DNA from: an uncultured Lachnospiraceae bacterium
GTDB taxonomy: Bacteria > Bacillota > Clostridia > Lachnospirales > Lachnospiraceae
Direction of reading: 5' to 3'
Length of the DNA: 18,943 bases
Assembly: GCA_910585895.1 (NCBI GenBank)
Contig: CAJUHY010000052.1
Coordinates: 1-18,943, forward strand
The notes below the pieces were generated by a model. The model did not search any database. It saw only the letters and a list, made by a program, of their open reading frames with translations, and was not told the DNA's origin. How positions within the stretch are numbered: the first letter of the stretch is position 1; each line of letters opens with the position of its first letter. Positions 6,759-14,424 of this stretch are shown piece after piece. Both the position numbers and the translations under genes were made by a program.

Positions 6759-7942
6759 TCAATCATCTCGCATCCTTTGTCAATGCTGTGTCCTGATTGT
6801 TCCGCTTCTTTCTCATTATATTTCCAGAAATTCCGCTGAATCTTCGTGCTGTCATAGAGCAGGTAGGGCACACTGTCTCCAGTGTGTGTCCGAAGAGCGA
6901 TAGGCGTAGGATGGTCGGGCATCACAAGCATACGGAAATCTGTCCCCGCCTGTTCTAAACCATCCTTAATCGGCGCAATTACACGCGCATCCAAATTCTC
7001 AATCGCCTGCACTTTCCGCTCCACACTGCCCTGATGCCCCATCTCATCCGGCGCTTCTAAGTGCACATAGACAAAATCACAGCCCTCTTTCGTCAGCGCA
7101 GCTACCGCTGCCTGGGCTTTACCCTCATAGTTCGTGTTCAGCCCGCCATTTGCACCTTCCACTGCAATGTTTTTCATGGAAGCTCCCACTGCAATTCCCT
7201 TCAAAAGGTCTACTGCCGATATCATTGCACCTTGCAGTCCAGTCTTCTCCCGAAAAGAAGATAAAGACGGTCTGGTGCCCGCTCCCCAGAACCAACAGGA
7301 ATTCGCGGGATTCAGACCTTTGTTCTTACGTTCTATATTGATGGGATGATTCACCAGAATCTGATAACTTTTTTTCATCATCTCTTTCAGCACACCATCC
7401 TCGGGCAGATACTGCCCGATTGTCTGACCCAGCACATCATGGGGCGGCGTTAAGTCCGCCACCTGCCCTTGCTCCCAAATCAGCAGATGACGGTAACTGG
7501 TCCCCACATATAATTTATAAATATCCGTCTCCAGTTCCTTTTTCACTGCTTCGATGAGGATAGCTGCTTCCTCCGTGGAAATCTCCCCGGAACTGTGGTC
7601 AATAATCTTCTTATCTTCGTAATTTTCTTCCTCTTCCGACAGCGTGACAATATTACAGCGCAAGGAAACATCCGTGGGCTTCATGTCCACCCCGATGCTC
7701 AATGCCTCCAGCGGAGAACGCCCGGAATAATAAATCTTCGGGTCATAACCCAGAACAGAGAGGTTGGCTGTATCGCTTCCCGGAGACATTCCCTCCGGAA
7801 TCGTATGCACCATGCCAATCTCCCCGGCTGCTGCAAGTGCATCCATCTGTGGGGTCTTGGCATATTCCAAGGGAGTCATGCCTCCCAGTTTTTCAATCGG
7901 GCGGTCTGCCATGCCATCGCCCAGTACTATCACATATTTCAT
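6740..7942 (-). CDS. apgM: ApgM-family phosphoglycerate mutase-like protein, probable homoserine kinase
   Basis: A 400-residue alkaline-phosphatase-superfamily protein. Metal and catalytic motifs are VLGDGMADRP (Asp 9), the PGSDTANLSVLGYDP stretch with likely catalytic Ser 56, YVHLEAPDEMGHQG, and MPDHPTP. It fits the archaeal-type cofactor-independent phosphoglycerate mutase family. A branch of this family found next to threonine genes has been proposed to be homoserine kinase (TIGR02535). Here it directly follows homoserine dehydrogenase and an ACT regulator, so conversion of homoserine to phosphohomoserine is the more likely job. I start it at ATG 7942, which has AAGGAG 4 nt upstream; an upstream in-frame start at 7987 lies inside an RNA hairpin. 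The 3' end overlaps the convergent DUF2752 gene by 19 nt. Confidence 0.88.
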   Translation of the reverse strand: MKYVIVLGDGMADRPIEKLGGMTPLEYAKTPQMDALAAAGEIGMVHTIPEGMSPGSDTANLSVLGYDPKIYYSGRSPLEALSIGVDMKPTDVSLRCNIVTLSEEEENYEDKKIIDHSSGEISTEEAAILIEAVKKELETDIYKLYVGTSYRHLLIWEQGQVADLTPPHDVLGQTIGQYLPEDGVLKEMMKKSYQILVNHPINIERKNKGLNPANSCWFWGAGTRPSLSSFREKTGLQGAMISAVDLLKGIAVGASMKNIAVEGANGGLNTNYEGKAQAAVAALTKEGCDFVYVHLEAPDEMGHQGSVERKVQAIENLDARVIAPIKDGLEQAGTDFRMLVMPDHPTPIALRTHTGDSVPYLLYDSTKIQRNFWKYNEKEAEQSGHSIDKGCEMIDYLIGL

Positions 7943-7967
7943 TGTTCTCCTTCCACCTTTCCAAACA

Positions 7968-8003
7968 GAATGCCCCAAAAGCAACATGGCTTCTGAGACA
8001 TTC
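7968..8003 (-). promoter_or_regulatory. Intercistronic RNA hairpin between hom and the ApgM-like gene
   Basis: In the minus-strand transcript, 8003-7989 pairs with 7982-7968 as a 15-bp stem with three G-U pairs and a 6-nt loop. The plus-strand version would have A-C mismatches at those three positions, so the structure belongs to the operon mRNA. No U-run follows, so it is more likely an mRNA stabiliser or processing site than a terminator. Confidence 0.65.
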
Positions 8004-8012
8004 CCATTACTC

Positions 8013-8074
8013 TATACGACACGGATTATCTGAATAATATCCTGTCAGTTTTATACGACACGGATTCTCTGAAT
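8013..8074 (-). repeat. Direct repeat: hom C-terminal codons copied after the gene
   Basis: 8013-8035 and 8052-8074 match at 22 of 23 positions with a 39-bp period. The second copy encodes the last residues of homoserine dehydrogenase (IQRIRVV and stop). The first lies in the spacer downstream of the stop in the same frame and would read IQIIRVV and stop. Confidence 0.7.
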
Positions 8075-9250
8075 TACATGCAATCCGTCTGCTTTCTTCT
8101 CAAAGTCGTCCTCGCTCATCTTACCGGTCAGGAAGCCAACTTCACCGCTAATCTCCGGCGCTTCCACAAATTCAACCTCCCCAAACAAAGATTTTACCTT
8201 CTCCCTGTCATCTGTGCTGCGCACAAAAAAGCGGCTCTCACTCCTGCCCTTATCCACCAAATCCATCTTCTTGGAACTCCAGGACATGAGAATATTCTTG
8301 TGCAGATGTTTGGCAATATCTACAATGTCAGCAACCACCGCGCTGGCAGTCGGCAGTTTCCCTGCACCGCTGCCGTAAAACATGGCATCTCCTAAAACAT
8401 TGCCATGTACGAAAATGGCGTTAAACACATCGTTTACACTATACAGAGGGTGCTGCTGTGAAAGCATAAAGGGCGCCACCATCGCGCAATATCCATCTTT
8501 CGTCTTCCTGCTGGTGGCAAGAAGCTTGATAACAAGTCCCATAGCCTTGGCATACTTGATGTCATCTGCAGTAATCTTGGAGATTCCCTCCGTATAAATA
8601 TCCTCAAAATCCACCTGCTGGCCACACACGAGGGAAGTAAGAATGGCAATCTTCCTGCAGGCATCATACCCCTCCACATCTGCCGTAGGGTCTGCCTCCG
8701 CATAGCCTCTGGACTGTGCATCTTTGAGCACATCCGCAAACTCTAAGCCCTCAAAAGTCATTTTGCTGAGAATGTAATTGGTCGTACCATTTAAAATTCC
8801 TGTAATCTCCTCAATCTCATCTGCAGTCAGCGATGAATTCAGGGGGCGAATAATCGGGATACCGCCGCCCACACTGGCTTCAAACAGGAAATTGATGTTC
8901 TGTTCCTTGGCAATGGCAATCAGCTCCGCACCATGCTTCGCCACCAGCGCCTTATTGGAGGTCGTTACGTTCTTACCTGCGAGCAGCGCACGTTTTACAA
9001 ATGTATACGCCGGCTCTACGCCTCCCATAGCTTCCACGACCACCTCAACCTCCGGGTCATCGGCAATCACATCATAATCATGAATGACTTTATCCTCCAT
9101 GGGATCTCCCGGAAAGTCGCGCAAATCAAGTATGTACTTTACTTCAATCCCATCACCTGCGCGTTTGGCAATGCTCTCGCTATTGGTATTCAAAACTTCT
9201 ACTACACCGGAACCAATCGTCCCATAACCTAAAATTGCTATTTTAATCAT
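8051..9250 (-). CDS. hom: Homoserine dehydrogenase
   Basis: A 399-residue enzyme reducing aspartate semialdehyde to homoserine with NAD(P)H, in the threonine/methionine branch. The N-terminal Rossmann motif is GYGTIGSG (8-15). The catalytic domain shows TTSNKALVAKHG, FEASVGGGIPII, GILNGTTNYILSKM and YAEADPTADVEGYDA, all typical of the family. The C-terminal ~60 residues (FFVRSTDDREKV to the end) look like a short ACT-like region, smaller than in the ~430-residue Bacillus enzyme. ATG 9250 follows the stop of the ACT-protein gene by 4 nt, and its GGGAG ribosome site lies inside that gene's last codons, so the two are translationally coupled. The ApgM-like gene follows after 108 nt. Confidence 0.96.
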   Translation of the reverse strand: MIKIAILGYGTIGSGVVEVLNTNSESIAKRAGDGIEVKYILDLRDFPGDPMEDKVIHDYDVIADDPEVEVVVEAMGGVEPAYTFVKRALLAGKNVTTSNKALVAKHGAELIAIAKEQNINFLFEASVGGGIPIIRPLNSSLTADEIEEITGILNGTTNYILSKMTFEGLEFADVLKDAQSRGYAEADPTADVEGYDACRKIAILTSLVCGQQVDFEDIYTEGISKITADDIKYAKAMGLVIKLLATSRKTKDGYCAMVAPFMLSQQHPLYSVNDVFNAIFVHGNVLGDAMFYGSGAGKLPTASAVVADIVDIAKHLHKNILMSWSSKKMDLVDKGRSESRFFVRSTDDREKVKSLFGEVEFVEAPEISGEVGFLTGKMSEDDFEKKADGLHVIQRIRVV

Positions 9251-9254
9251 AATG

Positions 9255-9698
9255 TCACTCCCTGGATAAAATTTTTAAATAATGAACTCCCTCCTGCTGC
9301 TCAATGTTCTCCACCATCTGCGACACATTTTTCGTGTCCGGCAGTACATCCACACTCAGGGTGAGGGAGGCAATTCCGTTAACCGGGATACTCTGATGGA
9401 TTGTAAGAATGTTCGCATGAAAATCTGCCACAATCTGCAGTACCAGGGACAAAAGCCCCGGCTCATCATCCATCTGTATCACCATTGTGATGGTTTTTCC
9501 CTTGGCATTGTCGTGGAATGGGAAAATATCATCCTTATACTTGTAAAAGGAACTTCGGCTGATTCCCACGGAATCGGTCGCTTCCTGCACGGATTCTGCG
9601 CGCCCGGACTCTATCAGCTTCTTGGCTTCCACGACTTTCAGTAATACCTCTGGAACGGCTTTCTTCTTTAAAACAAAATATTTCGTCTTGTCTTCCAT
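9255..9698 (-). CDS. ACT domain-containing protein (UPF0735/PheB-like)
   Basis: A 147-residue protein. The N-terminal half (about 1-62) looks like a helix-turn-helix: SVQEATDSVGISRSSFYKYKDDIF. Residues about 70-147 form an ACT domain (ITMVIQMDDEPGLLSLVLQI, HANILTIHQSIPVNGIASL), which usually binds an amino acid. This matches the UPF0735/PheB-type family. Placement as first gene of an operon with hom and the homoserine kinase candidate suggests it senses threonine or a related amino acid and regulates the operon, possibly autogenously (inference). The start at ATG 9698 is chosen because GGAGG lies 5 nt upstream; an ATG at 9731 in the same frame has no such site. Confidence 0.87.
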   Translation of the reverse strand: MEDKTKYFVLKKKAVPEVLLKVVEAKKLIESGRAESVQEATDSVGISRSSFYKYKDDIFPFHDNAKGKTITMVIQMDDEPGLLSLVLQIVADFHANILTIHQSIPVNGIASLTLSVDVLPDTKNVSQMVENIEQQEGVHYLKILSRE

Positions 9699-9748
9699 GA
9701 CGCCTCCAGTTTGTTTGCCTGTGAAATACATTTGTGTTCACTGCAAAG

Positions 9749-9777
9749 ATATTAGCATATTTGTCCTGCAAATGCAA
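9749..9777 (-). promoter_or_regulatory. Promoter of the ACT-hom-apgM operon with overlapping dyad
   Basis: On the minus strand, -35 TTGCAT (9772-9777), 17-bp spacer and -10 TAATAT (9749-9754). An imperfect dyad, CCTGCA (9765-9770) with TGCAGG (9790-9795) plus inner GCAAA/TTTGC, straddles the -35 box and could be an operator. Confidence 0.5.
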
Positions 9778-9868
9778 GTACTTTTGCTATGCAGGCACGG
9801 AAATCAAATTTCAGAACCTCCATTCATCCGTCAAAATATCTCTATGCTGCCAATCGCCAATCTTAGCT

Positions 9869-10732
9869 TTAAAACCTCCGGCTGCCTCCGCTGCTTCTGC
9901 GCCCGCCGGAACCGGTATGTACAGTGCTACGGCTGCCCCCGCTGCTTCTGCCGCTGCTGGTGCTCTGCGGCTTGGGAATGCGCCGCTTTGTGACAAAGGA
10001 ATTGACAAGCCTGTCTTCTTTTACCGTCAGATGAACACGTCCATTTTTTTCAATCGGATATTTGTAACCGTCAAATTTCAGGCGATATTTTCCAAAAATG
10101 CCAAAAATTATCCCGCCTCCTGCGGCAGCCGCCAGTCCTAAAGCAATCAGGATTTCCGATAAGGTGAGGGATTTCTTGTCCGGATATTTAATAATTTCCC
10201 CGGTGTCTTCATCATAGAGGTGGTTCTGGCTTGCATTTTCATATTGCCAGGCATTCTCCACCTCCTGCAGCATCGCCCGCAAGGTGGCAGCATATTTTTC
10301 CTCAGAAATCTCCTCATATCCGGCGTCAAGAATCCTGTCGGTCCGCCTATCTGTAATATAATACATAGCCTCCCCAAAAGCGCGCACCACTATTTCACGG
10401 TTGTCCATGTCAATCGCACAGATAACGCCGTCATCCTTAACAGTATATTTATCAAACCATCCTTCTGCAAATGAAGTTGCGTTCTCGCCGCCGGCATCGT
10501 CCGTGGTCAGCGCCATAATCTCCCAGCCCGTACGCTTTTCCAGTTCTGCCAGCCGCGCATTGATCTCCTCTGCTTCCGCTTCCGTCAGCAAACCTGCCTG
10601 GTCCATCAGCTGCATATTTTCCTGGGTCTGCCCCGCTGACTGTATCATTTCCTCTGCCCGCACTGGCAAAATGCAGACCGATATCATATACAGCAACAGA
10701 ACCATTGTCAAATATTTACTGTACACTTTCAT
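9869..10732 (-). CDS. TPM-domain membrane protein (YdjH-like)
   Basis: A 287-residue protein with a signal peptide or N-terminal anchor (about 1-26, ending VRAEE), then a TPM domain (about 35-160; DQAGLLTEAEAEEINARLAE, DDGVICAIDMDNREIVVRAFG). A transmembrane helix spans about 188-212 (LIALGLAAAAGGGIIFGIFG). The tail (253-287) is Ser/Gly/Arg-rich, as is usual for TPM proteins. The ATG at 10732 overlaps the stop of the upstream gene in an ATGA junction and has GGGAGG 9 nt before it, so I prefer it to the ATG at 10741, which abuts the ribosome site. Third gene of the SPFH / zinc-ribbon / TPM operon, matching the B. subtilis YdjI-YdjG-YdjH set. The 136-nt gap after it carries no clear terminator. 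Confidence 0.87.
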   Translation of the reverse strand: MKVYSKYLTMVLLLYMISVCILPVRAEEMIQSAGQTQENMQLMDQAGLLTEAEAEEINARLAELEKRTGWEIMALTTDDAGGENATSFAEGWFDKYTVKDDGVICAIDMDNREIVVRAFGEAMYYITDRRTDRILDAGYEEISEEKYAATLRAMLQEVENAWQYENASQNHLYDEDTGEIIKYPDKKSLTLSEILIALGLAAAAGGGIIFGIFGKYRLKFDGYKYPIEKNGRVHLTVKEDRLVNSFVTKRRIPKPQSTSSGRSSGGSRSTVHTGSGGRRSSGGSRRF

Positions 10733-11778
10733 AACATCCATCCTCCCAGCAGCCCAAGCAGAAATACCAACACGAATATGACCGTTCCCAGAATCCACAC
10801 TTTCGCTGCGTCAACCGGCAGTTCGCCGTATACTTTGCCATTCTGTCCGTTCATGGAATAATAGTACATCTTTCCATTCCTGCCCTTATATGTAACAGTC
10901 CACACTGGAAGCATCATATAATCCCAGTTCTCCCGCTCTGTGCGCAGCTGGCAGCTGCGCACATTTAGATGGGAGTAGCCGTCCACGGTATCCCGAAGAA
11001 GTCTCACGCTAAAATCTTTGGCGTCCTCAGTCACTTCTGTCTGTAAATCGGTACGCTCTAAGTCCCGCTTCTCGGCCAGAAATCCCGACAAGTACCCCAT
11101 ATGAAACTCCTGCACCTTGCTGACATCATAGGGCAGCACACCCTCCGCCAGCTTGAGGCTGTTTTTTTTGAGCGCGTTTTTGGTAATGTCCTCCAAATGG
11201 ATATTTCCGCCGCGCTGCACATGATAAACTTTCGTCTCTGTATATTCGGTCTCCCCGCTGCGCCATACACGAATATTTTTGCCTTCCGCCTGCAGCAAGC
11301 CTTTCATATCCATATCCGCCATCCAATAGGGAAAATAGACGCCGGAGATTTTCTCTATCTGCTGCTTGTTGAAAAATGCCCTGGGCACAAATTTCTTGCT
11401 GTGCGCATATTGCAGAAATTTCTCAGTTGCCTGTTCTTTATCAATTGAAAAGGGAATAATCTTATGAGGCAAAAATTCTCCGGATACCCTGCCGGACAGC
11501 ACCACCGGGTTGTGACAATAGTAACAGAACGTTGCTGCTGTCGTCTGGTCTGTGACAATCTCGGCCCCACAGCTGGGGCAATGGTACATAACGCCTTCCT
11601 CTCCCCTCATTTCCTGAGATTCAGGCACCCTTTCCTCTTCCTCTGCCGCAGGCTTCATCTGCGCAAGCTCCTGCTGTGAAAACGCAGAAGCACAATATTC
11701 ACATTTGTACTTCTGCGCTGCAGGATGGAAGACCAGTTCGCCATCGCAATTCGGGCATTTATAACTGATTACTGCCAT
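10729..11778 (-). CDS. Zinc-ribbon membrane protein (YdjG-like)
   Basis: A 349-residue protein with two tandem zinc ribbons at the N-terminus: Cys 8/11 with 26/29, and Cys 67/70 with 85/88. The middle (about 105-300) is a mixed alpha/beta region with IIPFSIDKEQATEKFLQ, GVYFPYWMADMDM and a stretch ending LPVWTVTYKGRNGKMYYYSMNGQ. A single transmembrane helix lies at the C-terminus (about 325-348). AAAGGAG lies 7 nt before the ATG. The gene starts 23 nt after the SPFH gene and overlaps the TPM gene by 4 nt. In B. subtilis the homologous YdjG-YdjH-YdjI proteins form a membrane complex linked to PspA and envelope stress; I infer a similar envelope role here. Confidence 0.85.
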   Translation of the reverse strand: MAVISYKCPNCDGELVFHPAAQKYKCEYCASAFSQQELAQMKPAAEEEERVPESQEMRGEEGVMYHCPSCGAEIVTDQTTAATFCYYCHNPVVLSGRVSGEFLPHKIIPFSIDKEQATEKFLQYAHSKKFVPRAFFNKQQIEKISGVYFPYWMADMDMKGLLQAEGKNIRVWRSGETEYTETKVYHVQRGGNIHLEDITKNALKKNSLKLAEGVLPYDVSKVQEFHMGYLSGFLAEKRDLERTDLQTEVTEDAKDFSVRLLRDTVDGYSHLNVRSCQLRTERENWDYMMLPVWTVTYKGRNGKMYYYSMNGQNGKVYGELPVDAAKVWILGTVIFVLVFLLGLLGGWML

Positions 11779-11801
11779 CTCTTATCTCCTTTGATACCAA
11801 T

Positions 11802-13100
11802 TTACTGTCTTGGCTGCCCACACTGGGAACAGAACTTACCGCTGTTCACCTGACCGCAGGCGCATGTCCATGCCCCATTATTTTCGGGTCTGGGTTTGCC
11901 GCACTCGCAGCAGAATTTTCCACTGTTCACCTGACCGCAGGCACATGTCCATGATTCCGGCTCCTGTGGTTTCGGCTTCCCGCATTCGGCACAGAACTTG
12001 CCGCTGTTTTTTACGCCGCATTCACAAATCCATCCCTGCGCTGCATTCTGCCGCTGCATGGCTGCATTATTTGGCATTCCTGTATTTTGCTGCTGCATGG
12101 CTGCCTGCTGCATCTGCATTTGCTGCATATTAGCAGCGGATGCCGCGCCCATGGCAGAACCCATAGCGTTCATACCCATTCCCATACCCATAAATCCGGT
12201 CATGGCTCCAGCTGTATTGGAACCTGCGGCTTCCAGTCCGCGTGCCACATGCCCCTGCATATACCCTTCACGCACTGTGGGGTCACTCAGCATGGCCCCC
12301 TCATTGCGCATGTTAATCAATTCTGTGGATTTCTCATCATAAGTGACGCTGGCGATGCCCACAGCCTGGATTTCCATGCCGCGCAGCTGATTCCAGCCAT
12401 CATCTAAGGTATCCGCCATATATTTCCCTAATTCACGCCCTTTAGAAGGCACATAGGAAATGCGTATGCCGTCTGCTGACATCTGATTGATTGCCGACTG
12501 CAGCGCCTCTAAGAACTCTGCCATATACTGCTCATTGATATCCTCAATCTGCACCTTTGACGCATTTCTGGGAACAGCTTCCGAGTAAAACTTAATGGGG
12601 TCCGTAATCTTAATCGAATACGTTCCATGAGTGCGCAGGAATAATTCTGCATTGTAAAAATTGTCAAAATAATTGATGGGATTCCTGGTACCAAATTTAA
12701 TGCCCTTAATCTCCTGTAAATTAATATAGAATACTTTCTGCCTGGCCGGCGTCCCTCCGCCAAATTTGATACGGCTGAAGGATTCTCGAATGGCGTCTTT
12801 CAGTTCTCCATTAAATAATGAAGGCAGCGCTGAGTTATCCACCTTAAAATACCCAGGTTCCGCCGTGTAATCGACAATCCTGCCGCCATCTACCAACATC
12901 ATGAACTGGTTGTCATACACGTGAATGACAGAGCCATTGCTGACGGTACCATCCGTACCTTTTTTATTCTGTCCTTTGCGGGTCTTTATGCCGCCGGTAA
13001 ATACCGTGCGTTCTCCCATATCCTCCGGCTCAATCACTTCCAGCCATTGGTCTGCCAGCCCGCCGGAGACAGACTTTATTGCCGCTTTAATTATTCCCAT
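11802..13100 (-). CDS. SPFH-domain protein with three C-terminal zinc ribbons (YdjI-like)
   Basis: A 432-residue protein. Residues about 25-290 form an SPFH (virion core-like) domain: GSVIHVYDNQFMMLVDGGRIV, HGTYSIKITDPIKFY, MEIQAVGIASVTYDEKS. Residues about 295-355 are a Met/Gln/Ala/Gly-rich linker (MGMGMGMNAMGSAMGAASAA). Residues 356-432 hold three tandem zinc ribbons built on W-x-C-x-C-G-x4-SGKFC-x2-CG. It is longer than YdjI because of the ribbon array. GGAGG lies 7 nt before the ATG. First gene of an operon with the zinc-ribbon membrane protein and the TPM protein. SPFH proteins form membrane-associated oligomers; the ribbons may contact the partner proteins (inference). Confidence 0.9.
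   Translation of the reverse strand: MGIIKAAIKSVSGGLADQWLEVIEPEDMGERTVFTGGIKTRKGQNKKGTDGTVSNGSVIHVYDNQFMMLVDGGRIVDYTAEPGYFKVDNSALPSLFNGELKDAIRESFSRIKFGGGTPARQKVFYINLQEIKGIKFGTRNPINYFDNFYNAELFLRTHGTYSIKITDPIKFYSEAVPRNASKVQIEDINEQYMAEFLEALQSAINQMSADGIRISYVPSKGRELGKYMADTLDDGWNQLRGMEIQAVGIASVTYDEKSTELINMRNEGAMLSDPTVREGYMQGHVARGLEAAGSNTAGAMTGFMGMGMGMNAMGSAMGAASAANMQQMQMQQAAMQQQNTGMPNNAAMQRQNAAQGWICECGVKNSGKFCAECGKPKPQEPESWTCACGQVNSGKFCCECGKPRPENNGAWTCACGQVNSGKFCSQCGQPRQ
11821..11953 (-). repeat. 81-bp tandem repeat encoding zinc ribbons
   Basis: Two near-identical copies of an 81-bp (27-codon) unit, with matching anchors at 11844-11872 and 11925-11953, encode the last two zinc ribbons of the SPFH protein. 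A third, more diverged copy lies upstream in the gene at about 11983-12035. The low divergence of the last two indicates recent duplication. Confidence 0.75.
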
Positions 13101-13165
13101 GATATTCCTCCAATTATCTTAAGAAAACGGAGCTGTCGCTTTCACATTACATAACAAAATCGTAA

Positions 13166-14282
13166 CTATTGCACGCCCGAAAGGCTCTTCCATTTCAGAT
13201 ATGCATTGATGAACAAATCAAGATTTCCATCCATCACGCTGTCCACGTTGCCGGTCTCCGCATTGGTGCGGTGATCCTTGACCATGGTATATGGCTGCAT
13301 GACATAGGAGCGAATCTGGTTGCCCCAGCCAATTTCCGTAACCTCACCGCGGATATCCGCCGCTTTTTTCTCATTCTCCTCTTGTTTTAAGAGATAAAGC
13401 TTGGCTTTTAACATCTGCATCGCCTTATCCTTATTCATGTGCTGGGAACGTTCATTCTGGCACTGCACCACAATCCCAGTGGGAAGATGTGTGATACGAA
13501 TTGCCGAGGACGTTTTATTGATATGCTGCCCGCCGGCTCCGCTGGAACGATAAGTATCAATCCTCAACTCATCGTCCTTGACCTCAATATCAAGGTCTTT
13601 CTCGATATCCGGCATGACATCGCAGGATGCAAAAGACGTCTGACGCTTGCCAGCGGCATTAAACGGTGAAATCCGCACCAGGCGGTGCACTCCTTTTTCT
13701 GATTTGAGGTAGCCGTAGGCATTCTCTCCACGCACCTCAAAAGTTATCGACTTGATTCCAGCCTCCTCACCATCAAGAGAATCCAGCACCTCCACATCGA
13801 ATCCTTTGTCTTCTGCCCATCGTTTGTACATCCGGTACAGCATACTGTTCCAGTCACAGGATTCCGTGCCTCCGGCTCCTGCATGGAGGGAGACGATAGC
13901 GCTTTCCCCATCATACTCGCCAGACAGAAGCGTCTTAATGCGGATACTGTCAAAGGTCTGTTCAAACTCACAGAGCGCCTCTTCAATTTCCGGAATGAGC
14001 GAAGCGTCATTCTCTTCATAGCCCATTTCCAGGAGCGTTTCGATATCCTCGTACTGCCCCTCTAAATGCTGATACGTCTCAATATCATCTTTCAGACTTT
14101 TGAGTTCTTTCATTTTCGCCTGAGAAATTTCCGTATCATCCCAAAAATCCGGCGCTTCCATTTCTCTCTCTAATTCCTGGACACGCTGCTCTTTATTTGC
14201 TAAGTTAAAGTGAATCCCTCACTTCCACTAACGGTCCCTTGTATGTGTTCAAGGTCGTCTTGAACTGGTCTAATTCAACCAT
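13166..14282 (-). CDS. prfB: Peptide chain release factor 2, with programmed +1 frameshift
   Basis: Class I release factor ending translation at UGA and UAA. The first 25 codons run from ATG 14282 (ribosome site AGAGGGTG) to an in-frame TAA at 14205-14207. Skipping one T after the CTT codon (14208-14210) continues the protein from 14206 (NLANKEQ) to the stop at 13166, giving 371 residues. In that numbering the stop-recognition tripeptide SPF is at 205-207 and the catalytic GGQ at 250-252, exactly as in E. coli RF2; residue 246 is Ser. The frameshift site has the usual AGG six bases before CTT, followed by C after the stop. The in-frame stop is TAA where most genomes have TGA. Annotating only the long second frame would miss the first 40 residues. 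Confidence 0.95.
14197..14222 (-). promoter_or_regulatory. prfB programmed +1 frameshift site with UAA
   Basis: Reading the minus strand: a Shine-Dalgarno-like GTGAGG, then GATTCA, then the slippery CTT (14210-14208), the stop TAA (14207-14205) and C. This is the standard RF2 autoregulatory layout. Low RF2 lets the ribosome pause at the stop and slip into the +1 frame. Confidence 0.9.
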
Positions 14283-14358
14283 TGTGTCACCCTCTTTCTA
14301 TTTTATACACTGATTACGGACATTCTAACACATCCGGCACAAGAAAACAATTCCATCT

Positions 14359-14387
14359 TTGACAGCAGAACAAATATTCTGTACAAT
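14359..14387 (+). promoter_or_regulatory. Promoter of the AlkD-type gene
   Basis: Consensus -35 TTGACA (14359-14364), 17-bp spacer, -10 TACAAT (14382-14387). It is divergent from prfB, whose own promoter is not clear. Confidence 0.8.
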
Positions 14388-14424
14388 GTATGTATTATAC
14401 TTAGGACGAAAGGATAAAACCGTT

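Noticed and set aside
8051..9800. A T-box or threonine leader attenuator upstream of the operon
   Set aside because: No T-box sequence, specifier stem or run of Thr/Ile codons was found upstream of the ACT gene.
11821..12035. Repeats at the end of the SPFH gene as a CRISPR-like array
   Set aside because: The repeats are in frame, 27 codons long, and encode zinc ribbons.
13166..14161. prfB as a truncated gene starting at the ATG at 14161
   Set aside because: The upstream sequence supplies the standard 25-codon first frame and frameshift site, restoring a full-length 371-residue RF2.
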